From NCBI RefSeq assembly GCF_013664685.1, contig NZ_JAAKDE010000019.1:1-64000 (forward strand): DNA of 64,000 nucleotides. Direction: 5' to 3'. The number at the start of each line of letters is the position of its first letter. The stretch's first letter is position 1. Shown here piece by piece: positions 25,129-35,546 of the stretch. The notes below the pieces were generated by a model. It had not been told where the DNA came from. It was given only the letters and a program-made list of their open reading frames with translations, and did not search any database. Source of the stretch: Capillibacterium thermochitinicola (GTDB lineage: Bacteria > Bacillota > UBA4882 > UBA10575). The position numbers and the translations under genes are program-made.

Positions 25129-27486
25129 ATGGAACAGCGTTTTACTCCATCGTCCTTTCCGGAAAAGGCCGTCCCCGAATTATTGGAAAACATCTTCACC
25201 TATGCAGGCGACGGGATGGTTTTGCTCGGACCGGATTATAAAGTAATAAAAGTGAACGACCATTTTATCCGGCAGAGTCCGACACCGGTCCGGAATTGGT
25301 ATGGAGTCGACATCGACCAGCTCATTCCCGGTTTTGCTGTGAAGCTGCGTGGTCTTTGCGCCCAGGTGCAGGAGAGAAAGAAACCCTTTGTTACGGAGAG
25401 ACTGAAGATTCTTCCGGTTTTCCCTCCGGGCCAGCCCTTTGCCGGGTGGTTGCTTTTGGTTTCGGCAGGGTGGGAAGAGAGTTTCGGCTTACCCGCCCGG
25501 CCTGAAGGCCAAAAGACAGAGGACCAAGGGCAAACCGGCCAAAGCTTGATCGACGCACTGCAAAAACGCCGGATTGAGCAGCTTCTCTCGGCGGAAGCGG
25601 TCCTTAATAATCTGCCGGTGGGGATTGCCGTGTATGACAGTATCTCCCTGCGGCTGAAATGGGCGAACTCGGTTTACCGGGGGTTTATGGAGGGAAACAA
25701 GGGGGCATTGGGGCGGACCCTCATGGAGACGATCCCGGGCGTACATGAGAACGGACTGGTCCGGGCGTGTGACTATGTGACGATGACGGGGGAGCCCTTT
25801 GTGGCTTCAGAATTTCGGATTGACGGTTTTCAGCGGGGCGTAGTTTACTGGCGTCTGACCATTATCCGTTTGGAGCTAACCGAAGCCGAAGCCCCCGCCC
25901 TTTTATTTATCGTCGTTGATGTGACCGAACAGGTAAAAGCCAGAAAGCAGCAGGAAGACGCGGAGAAGATTGCCGAAAGCGGCCTGGCCCAATTGGAGGC
26001 CGTGGTGAACAGCTTAAAAGAAGGGATTGTCATTACTGATCCCCGTTGCCAGGTAGTGTTTATGAACCCGGCGGGGATGAGAATGATGGGGTTCAACGCC
26101 ACCGAGGAGACGCTGCGCCCGGTTGCCGAGTACAACCGGAGGTACCGGTTCAAAGAGCTTTCAGGGACCGCTTTGCCCCCGGAGGCTAGCCCGTTTGCCC
26201 GGCCGCTCCGGGGGGGAGCATTCTTTGATCTAGAACTGATCGTTGAAGATTTAAGCCAAGATCGGACTTGGATTGGGAATTTCAGCGGAACACCCGTGCG
26301 CAACCGGAAAGGCGAACTTACCCTTGGGGTGGTGGTCTTTCGCGACATTACCCACGCGAAACAAGCGGAGCAAGAGTGGGAGAAAATGCTGGCCATTGAG
26401 CAGAAGGCGTGGACCGAGGCCGAAAGGCAGGACATGCAGAAGCAGGTGCTCCTGGATAATATTGGGGAAGGGGTTTTGGTGCTCGCCCCCAACGGCCGTC
26501 TGTTGATGGCCAATAAAGTAGCGTTGGCGATCACTGGTGTTCAAGGGTGGCCGGAAACGATTGAGGAACTCCTGTCGCCGGCTGCTTTGTTCCGGAAAGA
26601 CGGGTCGCGGCTGGCTCCGGACGAACTGTTGACGACGCGCCTGCGGGCGGGACAATACTTCACTGACGAAGAGTACCGGCTAAAAAGGGCGGACGGAACA
26701 GAACGGAGCCTTTTGATCAGCGGGAATGCGGTCAAAGACCGTCAGGGGCAGATTTTCATGAATCTGGTGACCATCCGGGATGTTACCGAATTGCGGAATT
26801 TGGAACAGATTAGAGAGGATTATTTACATATGGTCTCCCACGATCTCCGTTCGCCGCTGGCGGTCATCCTGTCCCATGCCCAGTTGTTGGGGTTAATTGC
26901 AAAGGAGGAAACCAAAATCGCCAACAGTGCCCAGGCGATCGCTGTTTCCGCCCTCCGTATGAATAATATGATCGCCGATCTTGTTGATTCGACACGGATC
27001 GAGTCTGGGCAGTTGGTCCTGAAGACGGTCTGTCTTGACCTGGACCGGTTTATCAACGATTTTTTACTACGGATGCAAGGCGTCATCGCCGTTAAGCGGA
27101 TTCGCCTGGTCAAGAAGGAACCTTTATTGCCGGTTGTCGCCGACCCCAATCGTCTGGAACGCATCCTGGTCAATCTTTTATCTAATGCTTTAAAGTATTC
27201 GCCGCCGGATCGCCCGGTCGAGATTGAATTTTGGGTGGACGGGACCCGGATGGTGGTCGCCATTCGGGATGAAGGCCAAGGGATTAGCCCGGACGACTTG
27301 CCCCGGATCTTTGACCGGTATTACCGGGCGCCGGCCGGCGGGGAAGAAGGAATCGGCTTGGGTCTCTACATCGTGAAAAAGTTGGTGGAAGCCCATAACG
27401 GAGCGGTTTGGGTGGAGAGTACACCGGGGCAGGGGAGTACTTTCTATTTCACTCTGCCGGTGGTAGCCCCGCAGGATGAGAAGTAA
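25129..27486 (+). CDS. Cytoplasmic multi-PAS sensor histidine kinase
   Basis: 785 residues with no membrane span. About four PAS-like segments (around 20-100, 160-265, 285-420, 440-550) are followed by a HisKA domain with phosphoacceptor His571 in V-S-H-D-L-R-S-P-L and a HATPase domain with N box (N-L-L-S-N-A-L-K-Y-S), G1 (D-E-G-Q-G-I), F box and G2 (G-I-G-L-G-L-Y-I-V-K-K). The complete motif set predicts an active kinase. There is no partner response regulator beside it, so it is an orphan; a sporulation-phosphorelay-type role is possible but unproven. ATG 25129 follows GGGAGG. Confidence 0.92.
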   Translation: MEQRFTPSSFPEKAVPELLENIFTYAGDGMVLLGPDYKVIKVNDHFIRQSPTPVRNWYGVDIDQLIPGFAVKLRGLCAQVQERKKPFVTERLKILPVFPPGQPFAGWLLLVSAGWEESFGLPARPEGQKTEDQGQTGQSLIDALQKRRIEQLLSAEAVLNNLPVGIAVYDSISLRLKWANSVYRGFMEGNKGALGRTLMETIPGVHENGLVRACDYVTMTGEPFVASEFRIDGFQRGVVYWRLTIIRLELTEAEAPALLFIVVDVTEQVKARKQQEDAEKIAESGLAQLEAVVNSLKEGIVITDPRCQVVFMNPAGMRMMGFNATEETLRPVAEYNRRYRFKELSGTALPPEASPFARPLRGGAFFDLELIVEDLSQDRTWIGNFSGTPVRNRKGELTLGVVVFRDITHAKQAEQEWEKMLAIEQKAWTEAERQDMQKQVLLDNIGEGVLVLAPNGRLLMANKVALAITGVQGWPETIEELLSPAALFRKDGSRLAPDELLTTRLRAGQYFTDEEYRLKRADGTERSLLISGNAVKDRQGQIFMNLVTIRDVTELRNLEQIREDYLHMVSHDLRSPLAVILSHAQLLGLIAKEETKIANSAQAIAVSALRMNNMIADLVDSTRIESGQLVLKTVCLDLDRFINDFLLRMQGVIAVKRIRLVKKEPLLPVVADPNRLERILVNLLSNALKYSPPDRPVEIEFWVDGTRMVVAIRDEGQGISPDDLPRIFDRYYRAPAGGEEGIGLGLYIVKKLVEAHNGAVWVESTPGQGSTFYFTLPVVAPQDEK

Positions 27487-27568
27487 GCTCAGGCTAAAGT
27501 GTTTTCAAAGGTGTCGCCCGCGCCGACCGTTGCGTCAATTATTATTTGGCAAAGGAGTTTCCCAAAAG

Positions 27569-29582
27569 ATGAAGAGTCGTTGTTTTTACTGGAGCTTTTT
27601 TTTTTAGTATTATTTTGATGCTGGTCGTACCGGCACTTTCGGCCACCGAACCGGGCGGGGAGGAGTCCGGTTGGGGACCGGGAGTACTGGAGGGAGCCAC
27701 CGGTCGCGACTGGACGGAAGCGGCCGCGGTGGAAGAGGTTTCCGCGGAGGTTGGTCCCCAGTGGATCGTGGAAACCGGACCTACGCTGTGGTACGGCCTT
27801 TCCCCGCGGGCGGGTTTTCTGGTTTCGTTTGATGCGGGTAAAACCTGGGAGGCCCGAAACGAAGGTCTCCCCGGCCGCCTGATGACTGGGGGGGAACAGC
27901 CGGCGCTGCTCACCGCAATCGGGGTGGATCCGGTCCGGCCTGAGCGGGTCGCCGTGACGACCACGACTCAGATCTTTCTTTCCGAAGACTATGGTGTAAC
28001 CTGGCGGCGCATTCCCTTTAACAACGGCAGTGTGATCACGGCGGTTGCGCTTGCGCCGGGACATGAAGAAAGAATGATGGTTGGAACCTCATTTGCCGGT
28101 TTTTATGAAACAACGAACCTCGGACGCCACTGGACCAAGCTGTCCGGGGAGTTAAGTTTCCTTCAGCAGACACCATATGAGGAAGAGATTGCCGCTTTGG
28201 CCTACCATCCTGAAAATCCCGACAAGCTCGTTTTGGCCTGCGGCTTTGGTAATGGCCTCTATCTCTATAATAAGGCTTTGCAGATCTGGGAAGAACTGGA
28301 GACGGAACATGCCCGTCGCCGTTTGGTGAAGAACCTGTTGTTCCGGCCGGTGCCACTCCCTGCGGTGCCTGACGATTCCCCTTCGCCCGGCTCATCCTGG
28401 TGGTTACAGATTACATATGATGATGGGCAAGAGATCTACGCTTGGCCCGCTTTTGAACTGGTCTCGTTAACGTCCGCGCCGGTAAGACCGGAGGTCGACC
28501 GGGCGAAGGATGAACGAATGGCCTTGGCTGCCGGCAAATACGGGATTTATGTCCGTTCCGATTTTGCTTCCGGCCGCCGGCTGGACAACCACATCCGGTT
28601 TTTAAAGGAAAACGGCTTAAACGCAATGGTCGTTGACTTTAAAGATGACATGGGCTACATCACCTACGACACCGGAGTCGCCTTGGCCCACCAAATCGGG
28701 GCTGTCCAAAAAAGGTTCGAGGCCAAAACGCTGATCAAAAAAGCGAAGGAAAACGGGATCTATTTAATCGGCCGTTTGGTCGTCTTTAAGGACAGCCGTC
28801 TGTACCGGTACGACAACCACCGCTACGCGGTCTGGGACCGCAACGGGGGTGGACCCTGGCGTAATCTGGTGGCAACGCGGACGGCCGACGGTGAAACCAC
28901 ATATGTCCAGAGGGAACACTGGGTTGATCCCTTTGCCCGTGAGGTTTGGGAGTACAACCTGGCCATCGCCGAAGAGCTGCAGGCCTTGGGCGTGGACGAG
29001 ATTCAGTTTGATTACATCCGTTTTCCCACCGACGGGGACCTCAGCCGTTGCTACTACCGGTACCAACCGGCCGGGGCCCGGCGGGTTGACGCCTTGGAAG
29101 GATTTTTGGCCTTGGCCCGGACGCGGCTTAAGGTGCCAATCAGTGCCGACCTGTACGGTTACCACTGTTGGTATCTGATGGAAGGATTAACCGGGCAGAA
29201 TATTCGCATCTTCGCCCAGTACGTGGATGTGATCTGTCCCATGTATTATCCGTCCCATTTCCCCGCCTCCTTTTATCCCGGTGATTATCTGGAACGGGCC
29301 GAATTCATTTACCGGGAAGGTTCGTTCCGGGCGCAGTTTTTGACGGGGGGAGAAAGCATTATCCGTCCGTATGTTCAAGCCTTTCGCTTAACCGGGCGGG
29401 AATTAAGGATGACCGCGCCCGTTTATACCGAATACTTGCTTAAACAGGTTACGGGAACGCTTGCTTCGCCCGCCTCCGGTTTTACCTTGTGGAATAACAC
29501 CAACGATTATTATATGGTAAAGAGACCCTTAACCGACATAATTTACCAGAATGGCGAAGAGAGGGAAATCCTTTTCGATTAA
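27569..29582 (+). pseudogene. Secreted DUF4015 glycosidase-like protein, frameshifted at a T10 run
   Basis: ATG 27569 (SD AAAGGAG) starts a signal peptide, but T10 (27596-27605) leads into TAG after 12 codons. Removing one T joins it to the frame that runs to 29582, giving a 670-residue protein with an intact signal peptide ending near A-L-S-A. Without slippage, the first start in the long frame (TTG 27615) would lack a full signal and an SD. About residues 60-190 hold BNR/sortilin-like beta-propeller repeats (S-F-D-A-G-K-T-W; S-E-D-Y-G-V-T-W). About 330-650 is a DUF4015 TIM-barrel domain (G-I-Y-V-R-S-D; V-D-F-K-D-D-M-G; Q-F-D-Y-I-R-F-P-T-D-G), likely a polysaccharide hydrolase acting outside the cell. 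Confidence 0.78.
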
Positions 29583-29642
29583 CGAATCTGGCATATAATC
29601 GGCGAAGGGAGTCGCGCTAAAGAAAGGAAGGAGGAGACAACC

Positions 29643-30137
29643 ATGAGAAAGTCCTTTTTCGTCGGTTTACTGGTTGTTAGTCTGTTGCTTATCCCCCAGG
29701 TCGCCCTCGGTCTGAACTCGCCCGAGGTCCAGGCACGGGGTGGCGAGACCACCTTAATGTTTATTGGGGATAAGGGTTTGCAACTTGACACCGAGTACGG
29801 CATCACTTCGGAAGTCGGCTTATGCGTGGCGATTAGAAAAGACGCGACTAAAGTCGGGGCGAAGTATGAATTCGATTCCAACCTGGCCTTGCTTTTAGGG
29901 GTGATTGAACAGGCCCCCTTTATCGGTGCCAACATCGCCATGCCGCTCGATCAATACATGGGGTTCGTCGGCGACCTCAGCCTTTCTCTGGCCAGTAACC
30001 GGCTAGCCGCCGTCTTGGAACTGGGAATGGTGCTCGCCTTGGCTGACAACCTGGATCTGCGGGGCGGGTTGTTGGCCGAAACCGACCAGTACGGGAAGAA
30101 TTTCAGTTTTCAGATCGGCTTGGGTGTGAACTACTAA
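29643..30137 (+). CDS. Small exported beta-barrel-like protein
   Basis: 164 residues, unrecognised family. It has a clear signal peptide (about 1-23, ending near V-A-L-G). The mature part consists of repeated amphipathic strands separated by short turns (E-Y-G-I-T-S-E-V-G-L, G-A-K-Y-E-F-D-S-N-L-A-L-L) and ends F-S-F-Q-I-G-L-G-V-N-Y, with a C-terminal aromatic as in outer-membrane barrels. ATG 29643 follows AAGGAGGAG. An outer-membrane location is inferred from strand pattern and last residue only. It follows the DUF4015 gene by 60 nt and may be coexpressed. Confidence 0.7.
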   Translation: MRKSFFVGLLVVSLLLIPQVALGLNSPEVQARGGETTLMFIGDKGLQLDTEYGITSEVGLCVAIRKDATKVGAKYEFDSNLALLLGVIEQAPFIGANIAMPLDQYMGFVGDLSLSLASNRLAAVLELGMVLALADNLDLRGGLLAETDQYGKNFSFQIGLGVNY

Positions 30138-30458
30138 AGCACCGGATTTTCTTCGTTCGCTAGGCTTGTCCGATGTTGGACCGTAAGTGGCCGGGCGTTG
30201 TATTCAAGTTTCCAAAGAAATAAAAGTCGGGAAAGAGCGTCGTTTAAAGTAAGCGAAGACAAAAAAGGGGGCCTGGCTAAGGACCCTTTTTTTCGAGCAT
30301 AATGGGAGTAGTGGGCGGGAGGATGGAACTTTAGATTAACCTCTGCGTTTAACCAAGGGATATGACGTTTCAGGCCGGCGAAATGAGCGCTGGGAAACGG
30401 GTTCAAGGCGGGCCGGGAAGAAGGCCTTTTGGTCCTGGTGTAGAAAAGGAGGATCGGG
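30138..30458 (+). other. gene-free interval with one terminator
   Basis: About 320 nt before the RseP gene. The only clear element is the terminator at 30261-30293. The minus-strand open frame across it (30134-30478) looks non-coding. No promoter for rseP could be picked out with confidence. Confidence 0.6.
30261..30293 (+). terminator. Rho-independent terminator
   Basis: AAAAAAGGG (30261-30269) pairs with CCCTTTTTT (30284-30292), with an inner imperfect part. The A and T flanks would let it work in both directions. Confidence 0.7.
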
Positions 30459-31748
30459 ATGAACATTTTAATCGCCATTTTGGCTTTGAATTTAATTGTG
30501 ATCTTGCATGAATTGGGCCATTATTTAGTGGCAAAAGCGGCAGGGATTAGCGTCTTGGAGTTTTCGCTCTTTTTTGGACCAAAGCTGTTCAGTACCAAAA
30601 AGGGGGAGACCACCTTTTCCCTGCGGCTTTTCCCGGTCGGTGCTTATGTGCTCCTCGAAGGGGAAGAGGAAGCTTCCGACAGTGAGCGTTCTTTCAGTAA
30701 GAAACCATTGGCGGTCAGAATGGCGGTGGTTGCCGGTGGCCCGGTCATGAATTTCCTTGGGGCCCTGGTCTTTATCTGCGTGGTCTTTGCCGTGATCGGG
30801 TACAGCTCAATGGTTCTGGGGCCGGTTCCGCCCGGCTCCCCGGCGGCCGAGGCCGGCCTGATGGCCGGAGACCGGATTCTCCGGTATGACGGGCGGCGGG
30901 TGTACCAACCTTCCGACTTATATTCTTTTATGGCAATTAACAATGGGAAGCCCAGCGTGATCCAGCTCCAACGGGGGAACGAAAAGAAGCAGGTGTTGTT
31001 TGTTCCGGATGTTATTCCCGCGGAACGTTATGTTCTAGGTTTTGGGGCCGTCGAACCTTACGGCGAAGAATCCACCCTAGTCCAGTATATTGTACCCGGT
31101 TCCCCGGCCGAGGAAAGCGGGTTGTTGCCGGGGGACCGGATCATCCGCCTTGATGGACAGCCCGTATCGACCAAAAAAGAGATCAGCCGGTTGGTCCAGG
31201 AGAAGCAGGACCAACCGATTACCGTAACCGTTTTAAGGGCGGGGCGGGAGGAGACCTTGCGGCTTACCCCCCGTCTGGAGAAGGGCGCCACCTATTTCGA
31301 CACTGGGTTTTCCTTCCAGACCCTCCGTGGTGGAAGCGGTACGATCTTAAAACAAGGCGTCGTTTATATTTACGCCGTAATCCGGAGCGTGGTTTACAGT
31401 TTCGGCTGGTTGTTGACGGGTAAAGTTTCCCTGACGGAATTGGCGGGACCCGTACGGATCGTCAGCATAATGAGTGAGGCGGTCAGTTACAGCCCGACCC
31501 TGTCTTTAATCCTGCTTAACCTGCTGAATATTTCGGCTTTGATCAGTATTGCCATCGGGGCGACCAACCTCTTGCCATTACCCGCCCTGGATGGGGGCCG
31601 CCTCTTGCTCTATGTCTTCGAGGCGGTCAGGGGGAAACCGCTTTCCCCGGAGCGGGAAGCCAGTATCTCAATGGTCGGTTTTGCGTTGTTAATGGTGTTG
31701 GCCGTCTTTGTCCTTTTCAATGACATCATCCAACTGGTCCGGGGTTGA
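30459..31748 (+). CDS. rseP: RseP/RasP-type site-2 zinc metalloprotease
   Basis: Intramembrane protease cutting anti-sigma factors and signal-peptide remnants. 429 residues: first span with the zinc motif H-E-L-G-H (about 18-22), two PDZ domains (about 110-180 and 200-275), and the third zinc ligand motif L-D-G-G-R in a late span. The double PDZ layout is that of E. coli RseP rather than the single PDZ of B. subtilis RasP. ATG 30459 follows AAAGGAGG. The usual neighbours dxr, cdsA and proS are absent. Confidence 0.95.
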   Translation: MNILIAILALNLIVILHELGHYLVAKAAGISVLEFSLFFGPKLFSTKKGETTFSLRLFPVGAYVLLEGEEEASDSERSFSKKPLAVRMAVVAGGPVMNFLGALVFICVVFAVIGYSSMVLGPVPPGSPAAEAGLMAGDRILRYDGRRVYQPSDLYSFMAINNGKPSVIQLQRGNEKKQVLFVPDVIPAERYVLGFGAVEPYGEESTLVQYIVPGSPAEESGLLPGDRIIRLDGQPVSTKKEISRLVQEKQDQPITVTVLRAGREETLRLTPRLEKGATYFDTGFSFQTLRGGSGTILKQGVVYIYAVIRSVVYSFGWLLTGKVSLTELAGPVRIVSIMSEAVSYSPTLSLILLNLLNISALISIAIGATNLLPLPALDGGRLLLYVFEAVRGKPLSPEREASISMVGFALLMVLAVFVLFNDIIQLVRG

Positions 31749-31864
31749 CTGCGGTTTACCTTTAGTAAACAAATTCGCAACAACGGCGATTAGAGGGAAA
31801 AGGTTACCGATAGAGAATTCATCTCTATTGGATTGAATTTGGCGGTGTCAGGAGGGAGGGGAAG

Positions 31865-32887
31865 ATGAAATATCTGCCGTTAAAAGAGATCACGGAAGAT
31901 ATGTTTCTGGCGCATGCGGTCATTGGGAATGACGGGCGCGTCCTGCTGAATAAGGGGACAAGACTGACCCCTGCCTACCTGCATCGTTTGGCGCGGATGG
32001 AATATACCCATTTATATGTTTATGAATCACCCGCTGAGGACTGGGACTGCACCGGTCCCCTCAGCGACAAGATTCGGGTTGAAGCCATCCGGGTTTTACG
32101 CGAATCGCTCATTCGCGTTGTGGAACACAAACCCCTTAACGAGCCGCTAATCTCTTTCGTCATCGAAGGTCTTTTAAAGGATGTGTTGCAACAGGAGGAC
32201 CGGGTTTTTGATATTATCGATGTAAAGACCCCCGACAACTATCTTTATAACCACTCCCTCAATGTAGCGGTGATCTCCGTTTTGATGGGAAGACAGCTCA
32301 AGCTTAACCGGGAAGAATTGAAGGAGATCGCCCTGGGGGCCTTCCTCCACGATCTGGGTAAAGCTTACATTAAGACGGCGATTAAGAAGCTTCAAGCCCT
32401 TTCGGCCACCGACACGGTCCAGATTAAACAACATACGATCAGAGGGTTTGAGACGATCCGGGCAAGTTTTTCGCTGAAAGTTGCCAACATAGCCTATCAG
32501 CACCACGAACGGGAAGACGGTTCCGGGTACCCCCTTGGGCTGATCGGAGTCGATATTCCCCTGGCGTCAAAGATTGTCGGGGTGGCCGATTCATTTGATG
32601 CCATGGTTTCCAACCGTACTTATAAAGTTCGCCTCTGGAACGACCAAGCGCTCAAGGAGTTAACGGCGGAGAGTCCGGCCAAATATAATCCGGCAGTTGT
32701 GCGGGCTCTGCGCGAAGCGGTGGCCCTCTACCCGGTGGGGAGTGTGGTCCAGCTCACCGGCGGGGAACAAAGGGTGGTGGTGGCGGTTTCGACCACAAAA
32801 ATGGTGCTGCAAAACCCAAAACAACTTTCGGACCTGCTGGAGTTACCGGTGACGGAGTTTTCCCGCATTGCCAAACGGGTGCTTTAG
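31865..32887 (+). CDS. HD-GYP domain protein, c-di-GMP phosphodiesterase-like (copy 1)
   Basis: 340 residues. An N-terminal domain of about 110 residues (M-K-Y-L-P-L-K-E-I-T-E-D-M-F-L) precedes an HD-GYP domain with H-D-L-G-K, a distal H in Q-H-T-I-R-G-F-E, and H-H-E-R-E-D-G-S-G-Y-P. A C-terminal PilZ-like or SH3-like tail follows (V-G-S-V-V-Q-L). No receiver or sensor domain is attached. It is a close paralogue of the protein at 40337-41365; in this copy the usual HPxxG is HTIRG. ATG 31865 follows GGAGGGAGGGG. Confidence 0.9.
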   Translation: MKYLPLKEITEDMFLAHAVIGNDGRVLLNKGTRLTPAYLHRLARMEYTHLYVYESPAEDWDCTGPLSDKIRVEAIRVLRESLIRVVEHKPLNEPLISFVIEGLLKDVLQQEDRVFDIIDVKTPDNYLYNHSLNVAVISVLMGRQLKLNREELKEIALGAFLHDLGKAYIKTAIKKLQALSATDTVQIKQHTIRGFETIRASFSLKVANIAYQHHEREDGSGYPLGLIGVDIPLASKIVGVADSFDAMVSNRTYKVRLWNDQALKELTAESPAKYNPAVVRALREAVALYPVGSVVQLTGGEQRVVVAVSTTKMVLQNPKQLSDLLELPVTEFSRIAKRVL

Positions 32888-32935
32888 TTGCTCTACTGAA
32901 CCATTTCAACAGGTTTAATGATAGGAGGAGACTCA

Positions 32936-33958
32936 ATGGTTGAATTATTCCACTCCGTTTGTATCCCAAAAGACTACCGGTCACTCCTGGGGATTAAGGA
33001 TACCCAAATCGCCATCAAGAAACTGAAAGATTACTTTGAAAATGCGTTGGCGAAAGAATTGGGTTTGGTCCGGGTTTCGGCTCCCTTATTCGTGACACCT
33101 GAATCGGGGTTAAACGACAATCTGACCGGTACGGAGCGACCGGTCAGCTTTGATGTGAAAGCTTTAAACGGGCAAAGGTGTGAGATCGTCCAATCTTTAG
33201 CCAAATGGAAACGGATGGCCCTGCAAAAATACGGTTTTGGCCCCGGTGAAGGTTTATACACTGATATGAATGCAATCCGCCGGGATGAAAATCTGGATAA
33301 TTTGCATTCGATCTACGTGGACCAGTGGGACTGGGAGAAGGTGATCCGGCGGGAGGAAAGGACGGTTGAGACCTTAAAAGAGACCGTTCGGGCCATTTAC
33401 CGGGTGTTGCAATCGACCGAGGCCTATATTCGCCAGTATTTTCCGGAACTTCCCGTGGAATTGCCACCGGAGATTAAATTCATCACTGCGCAGGAGTTGG
33501 AAGACCGCTATCCCGACGCAACTCCCAAAGCGCGGGAAGACCTGATCGCCCGGGAATGGGGGGCGGTATTTATCATGAAGATCGGGGGAACCCTGAAGTC
33601 AGGGCAGCGCCATGACGGGCGCGCTCCCGATTACGACGACTGGAATCTCAACGGGGATATCATTCTCTGGTATGACCTGCTGGGGAAGGCGCTGGAGATC
33701 TCGTCGATGGGGATTCGGGTTGACGCAGAAAGCCTGCGTCGACAGGTCAAGGAAGCGGGCTGCGAAGAACGGTTGGCCTTGACTTACCACCAGGATTTAC
33801 TGGCGGGCAGGCTCCCTTATACCATTGGGGGCGGGATCGGCCAGTCCCGGTTATGCATGTACTTTCTGAAGAAGGCCCACATCGGGGAGGTCCAATCCTC
33901 CGTTTGGCCCGACCACATGATCAAAGCCTGCCGGGAAGGGGAGATCTTCCTCTTGTAA
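32936..33958 (+). CDS. asnA: Aspartate-ammonia ligase (asparagine synthetase A)
   Basis: Makes asparagine from aspartate, ammonia and ATP. 340 residues across the whole AsnA fold, related to class II synthetases; visible are L-G-I-K-D-T-Q-I-A-I-K, N-D-N-L-T-G-T-E-R-P-V and a C-terminal G-G-G-I-G-Q-S-R-L. ATG 32936 follows AGGAGGA. It lies about 80 nt upstream of asnS, pairing asparagine synthesis with charging. The 48-nt leader has no room for a T-box. Confidence 0.96.
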   Translation: MVELFHSVCIPKDYRSLLGIKDTQIAIKKLKDYFENALAKELGLVRVSAPLFVTPESGLNDNLTGTERPVSFDVKALNGQRCEIVQSLAKWKRMALQKYGFGPGEGLYTDMNAIRRDENLDNLHSIYVDQWDWEKVIRREERTVETLKETVRAIYRVLQSTEAYIRQYFPELPVELPPEIKFITAQELEDRYPDATPKAREDLIAREWGAVFIMKIGGTLKSGQRHDGRAPDYDDWNLNGDIILWYDLLGKALEISSMGIRVDAESLRRQVKEAGCEERLALTYHQDLLAGRLPYTIGGGIGQSRLCMYFLKKAHIGEVQSSVWPDHMIKACREGEIFLL

Positions 33959-34036
33959 AGTAGAGCAGGCAAGGAAACGGTCTATTTACAATCTTAACAT
34001 AAAGAAGAAAAGCGATGTAAAGTTGGGGGAATGAAC

Positions 34037-35428
34037 ATGGGAGAAGTATTGGTAAAACAGATTTTCCGGGATCCCCAATCCTATTTGGGCCGCCCAGTCC
34101 AGGTTAGTGGTTGGGTCCGGACGATCCGGGTCTCGAAGAGTTTTGGGTTTATCGAACTTAATGACGGCTCTTTCTTCCACAACATACAGGTCGTATTTGA
34201 CGACAAACTACCTAATTTCCAGGAGATTGCGAAACTACCCATCGCCACCGCCCTGCGGATCGAGGGTGAACTGGTGGAAAGTCCGGGGGCGAAACAACCG
34301 TGGGAGATTAAAGCCGACAAAATCACCATCGAAGGCCTGTCCGCGTCGGATTATCCCCTGCAAAAGAAACGCCATACCCTGGAGTACTTACGGACCATTG
34401 CCCATTTGCGGCCGCGTTCAAATACTTTTTCCGCGGTCTTTCGCCTGCGTTCTTTGGCCGCCTATGCGATCCACCGGTTTTTCCAAGAGCGGAATTTTGT
34501 CTATGTCCACACGCCGATTATTACTGGGAGTGACTGCGAAGGGGCCGGGCAGATGTTCCGCGTGACGACCCTTGATTTTGATGACCTTCCCCGGGATGAA
34601 GAAGGCCGGGTTGATTTTCGCCAGGACTTTTTTGGCCGGGAGACCCATTTAACCGTGAGCGGGCAGTTGGAAGCGGAGACTTTCTGTATGGCCTTCCGCA
34701 ATGTTTACACCTTTGGACCAACCTTCCGGGCGGAAAACTCCAATACCCCGCGGCATGCCGCCGAATTTTGGATGGTGGAGCCGGAGATTGCCTTTGCCGA
34801 CCTGAACGACAATATGGCTTTGGCGGAAGAGATGTTGAAATACATCATCAACTATTGTCTGGAGCAGGCCCCGGAGGAGATGCAGTTTTTCAACCGGTTT
34901 ATCGATCCGGACTTGCTGGCGCGGCTGGATAATGTGGTCAACTCCGACTTTGGGGTGATTACCTATACGGACGCCATCGAGCTCCTTAAAAAAGCGGACC
35001 AGGATTTTAAATACCCGGTGGCGTGGGGAGCCGACCTCCAGACCGAACATGAACGTTACTTGACTGAGAAGGTCTTTAAAAAACCGGTGTTTGTGATCGA
35101 CTATCCCAAAGAGATCAAAGCTTTTTACATGCGGCTTAATGATGACGGGCGGACCGTGGCCGCCATGGATCTCTTGGTGCCGGGGGTTGGTGAGATCATT
35201 GGCGGCAGCCAAAGGGAGGAGCGCCTGTCGTTGCTGGAAGCCCGGATGAGAGAGTGCGGGTTGGATTTTGCCAACTACTGGTGGTACCTTGAACTGCGTA
35301 AATACGGCGGGACCAAACACGCCGGCTTCGGCCTTGGTTTCGAGCGCGCGATTATGTACCTGACGGGGATGGCCAACATCCGGGATGTGCTCCCCTTCCC
35401 GCGGACGGTCAATTCGGCCGAATTTTAA
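34037..35428 (+). CDS. asnS: Asparaginyl-tRNA synthetase
   Basis: Class IIb synthetase: N-terminal OB-fold anticodon-binding domain ([11 protein letters not shown]), then the catalytic core with motif 2 ([15 protein letters not shown]) and motif 3 (G-F-G-L-G-F-E-R). The [11 protein letters not shown] version marks AsnRS rather than AspRS. ATG 34037 is preferred because TTGGGGGA lies 6 nt upstream; ATG 34031 abuts the SD. 463 residues. Confidence 0.95.
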   Translation: MGEVLVKQIFRDPQSYLGRPVQVSGWVRTIRVSKSFGFIELNDGSFFHNIQVVFDDKLPNFQEIAKLPIATALRIEGELVESPGAKQPWEIKADKITIEGLSASDYPLQKKRHTLEYLRTIAHLRPRSNTFSAVFRLRSLAAYAIHRFFQERNFVYVHTPIITGSDCEGAGQMFRVTTLDFDDLPRDEEGRVDFRQDFFGRETHLTVSGQLEAETFCMAFRNVYTFGPTFRAENSNTPRHAAEFWMVEPEIAFADLNDNMALAEEMLKYIINYCLEQAPEEMQFFNRFIDPDLLARLDNVVNSDFGVITYTDAIELLKKADQDFKYPVAWGADLQTEHERYLTEKVFKKPVFVIDYPKEIKAFYMRLNDDGRTVAAMDLLVPGVGEIIGGSQREERLSLLEARMRECGLDFANYWWYLELRKYGGTKHAGFGLGFERAIMYLTGMANIRDVLPFPRTVNSAEF

Positions 35429-35546
35429 TAAATCCGTTTTTTCGCGGGATAATTTTTGTTGCATTGGACGATACTATAAATAACATGGGATGTCACCAAT
35501 GTTTTTGGTAGGGAAACCGTATTAAACCCGGCAAAGGAGGGCGCCA

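Noticed and set aside
30134-30478. Minus-strand open frame before rseP
   Set aside because: It crosses a terminator and the rseP start, and its translation is of low-complexity, non-domain type with no SD.
31800-31835. ATAGAGA/TCTCTAT inverted repeat before HD-GYP copy 1
   Set aside because: Only 7 bp, AT-rich and not linked to a promoter or T tract; could be chance.
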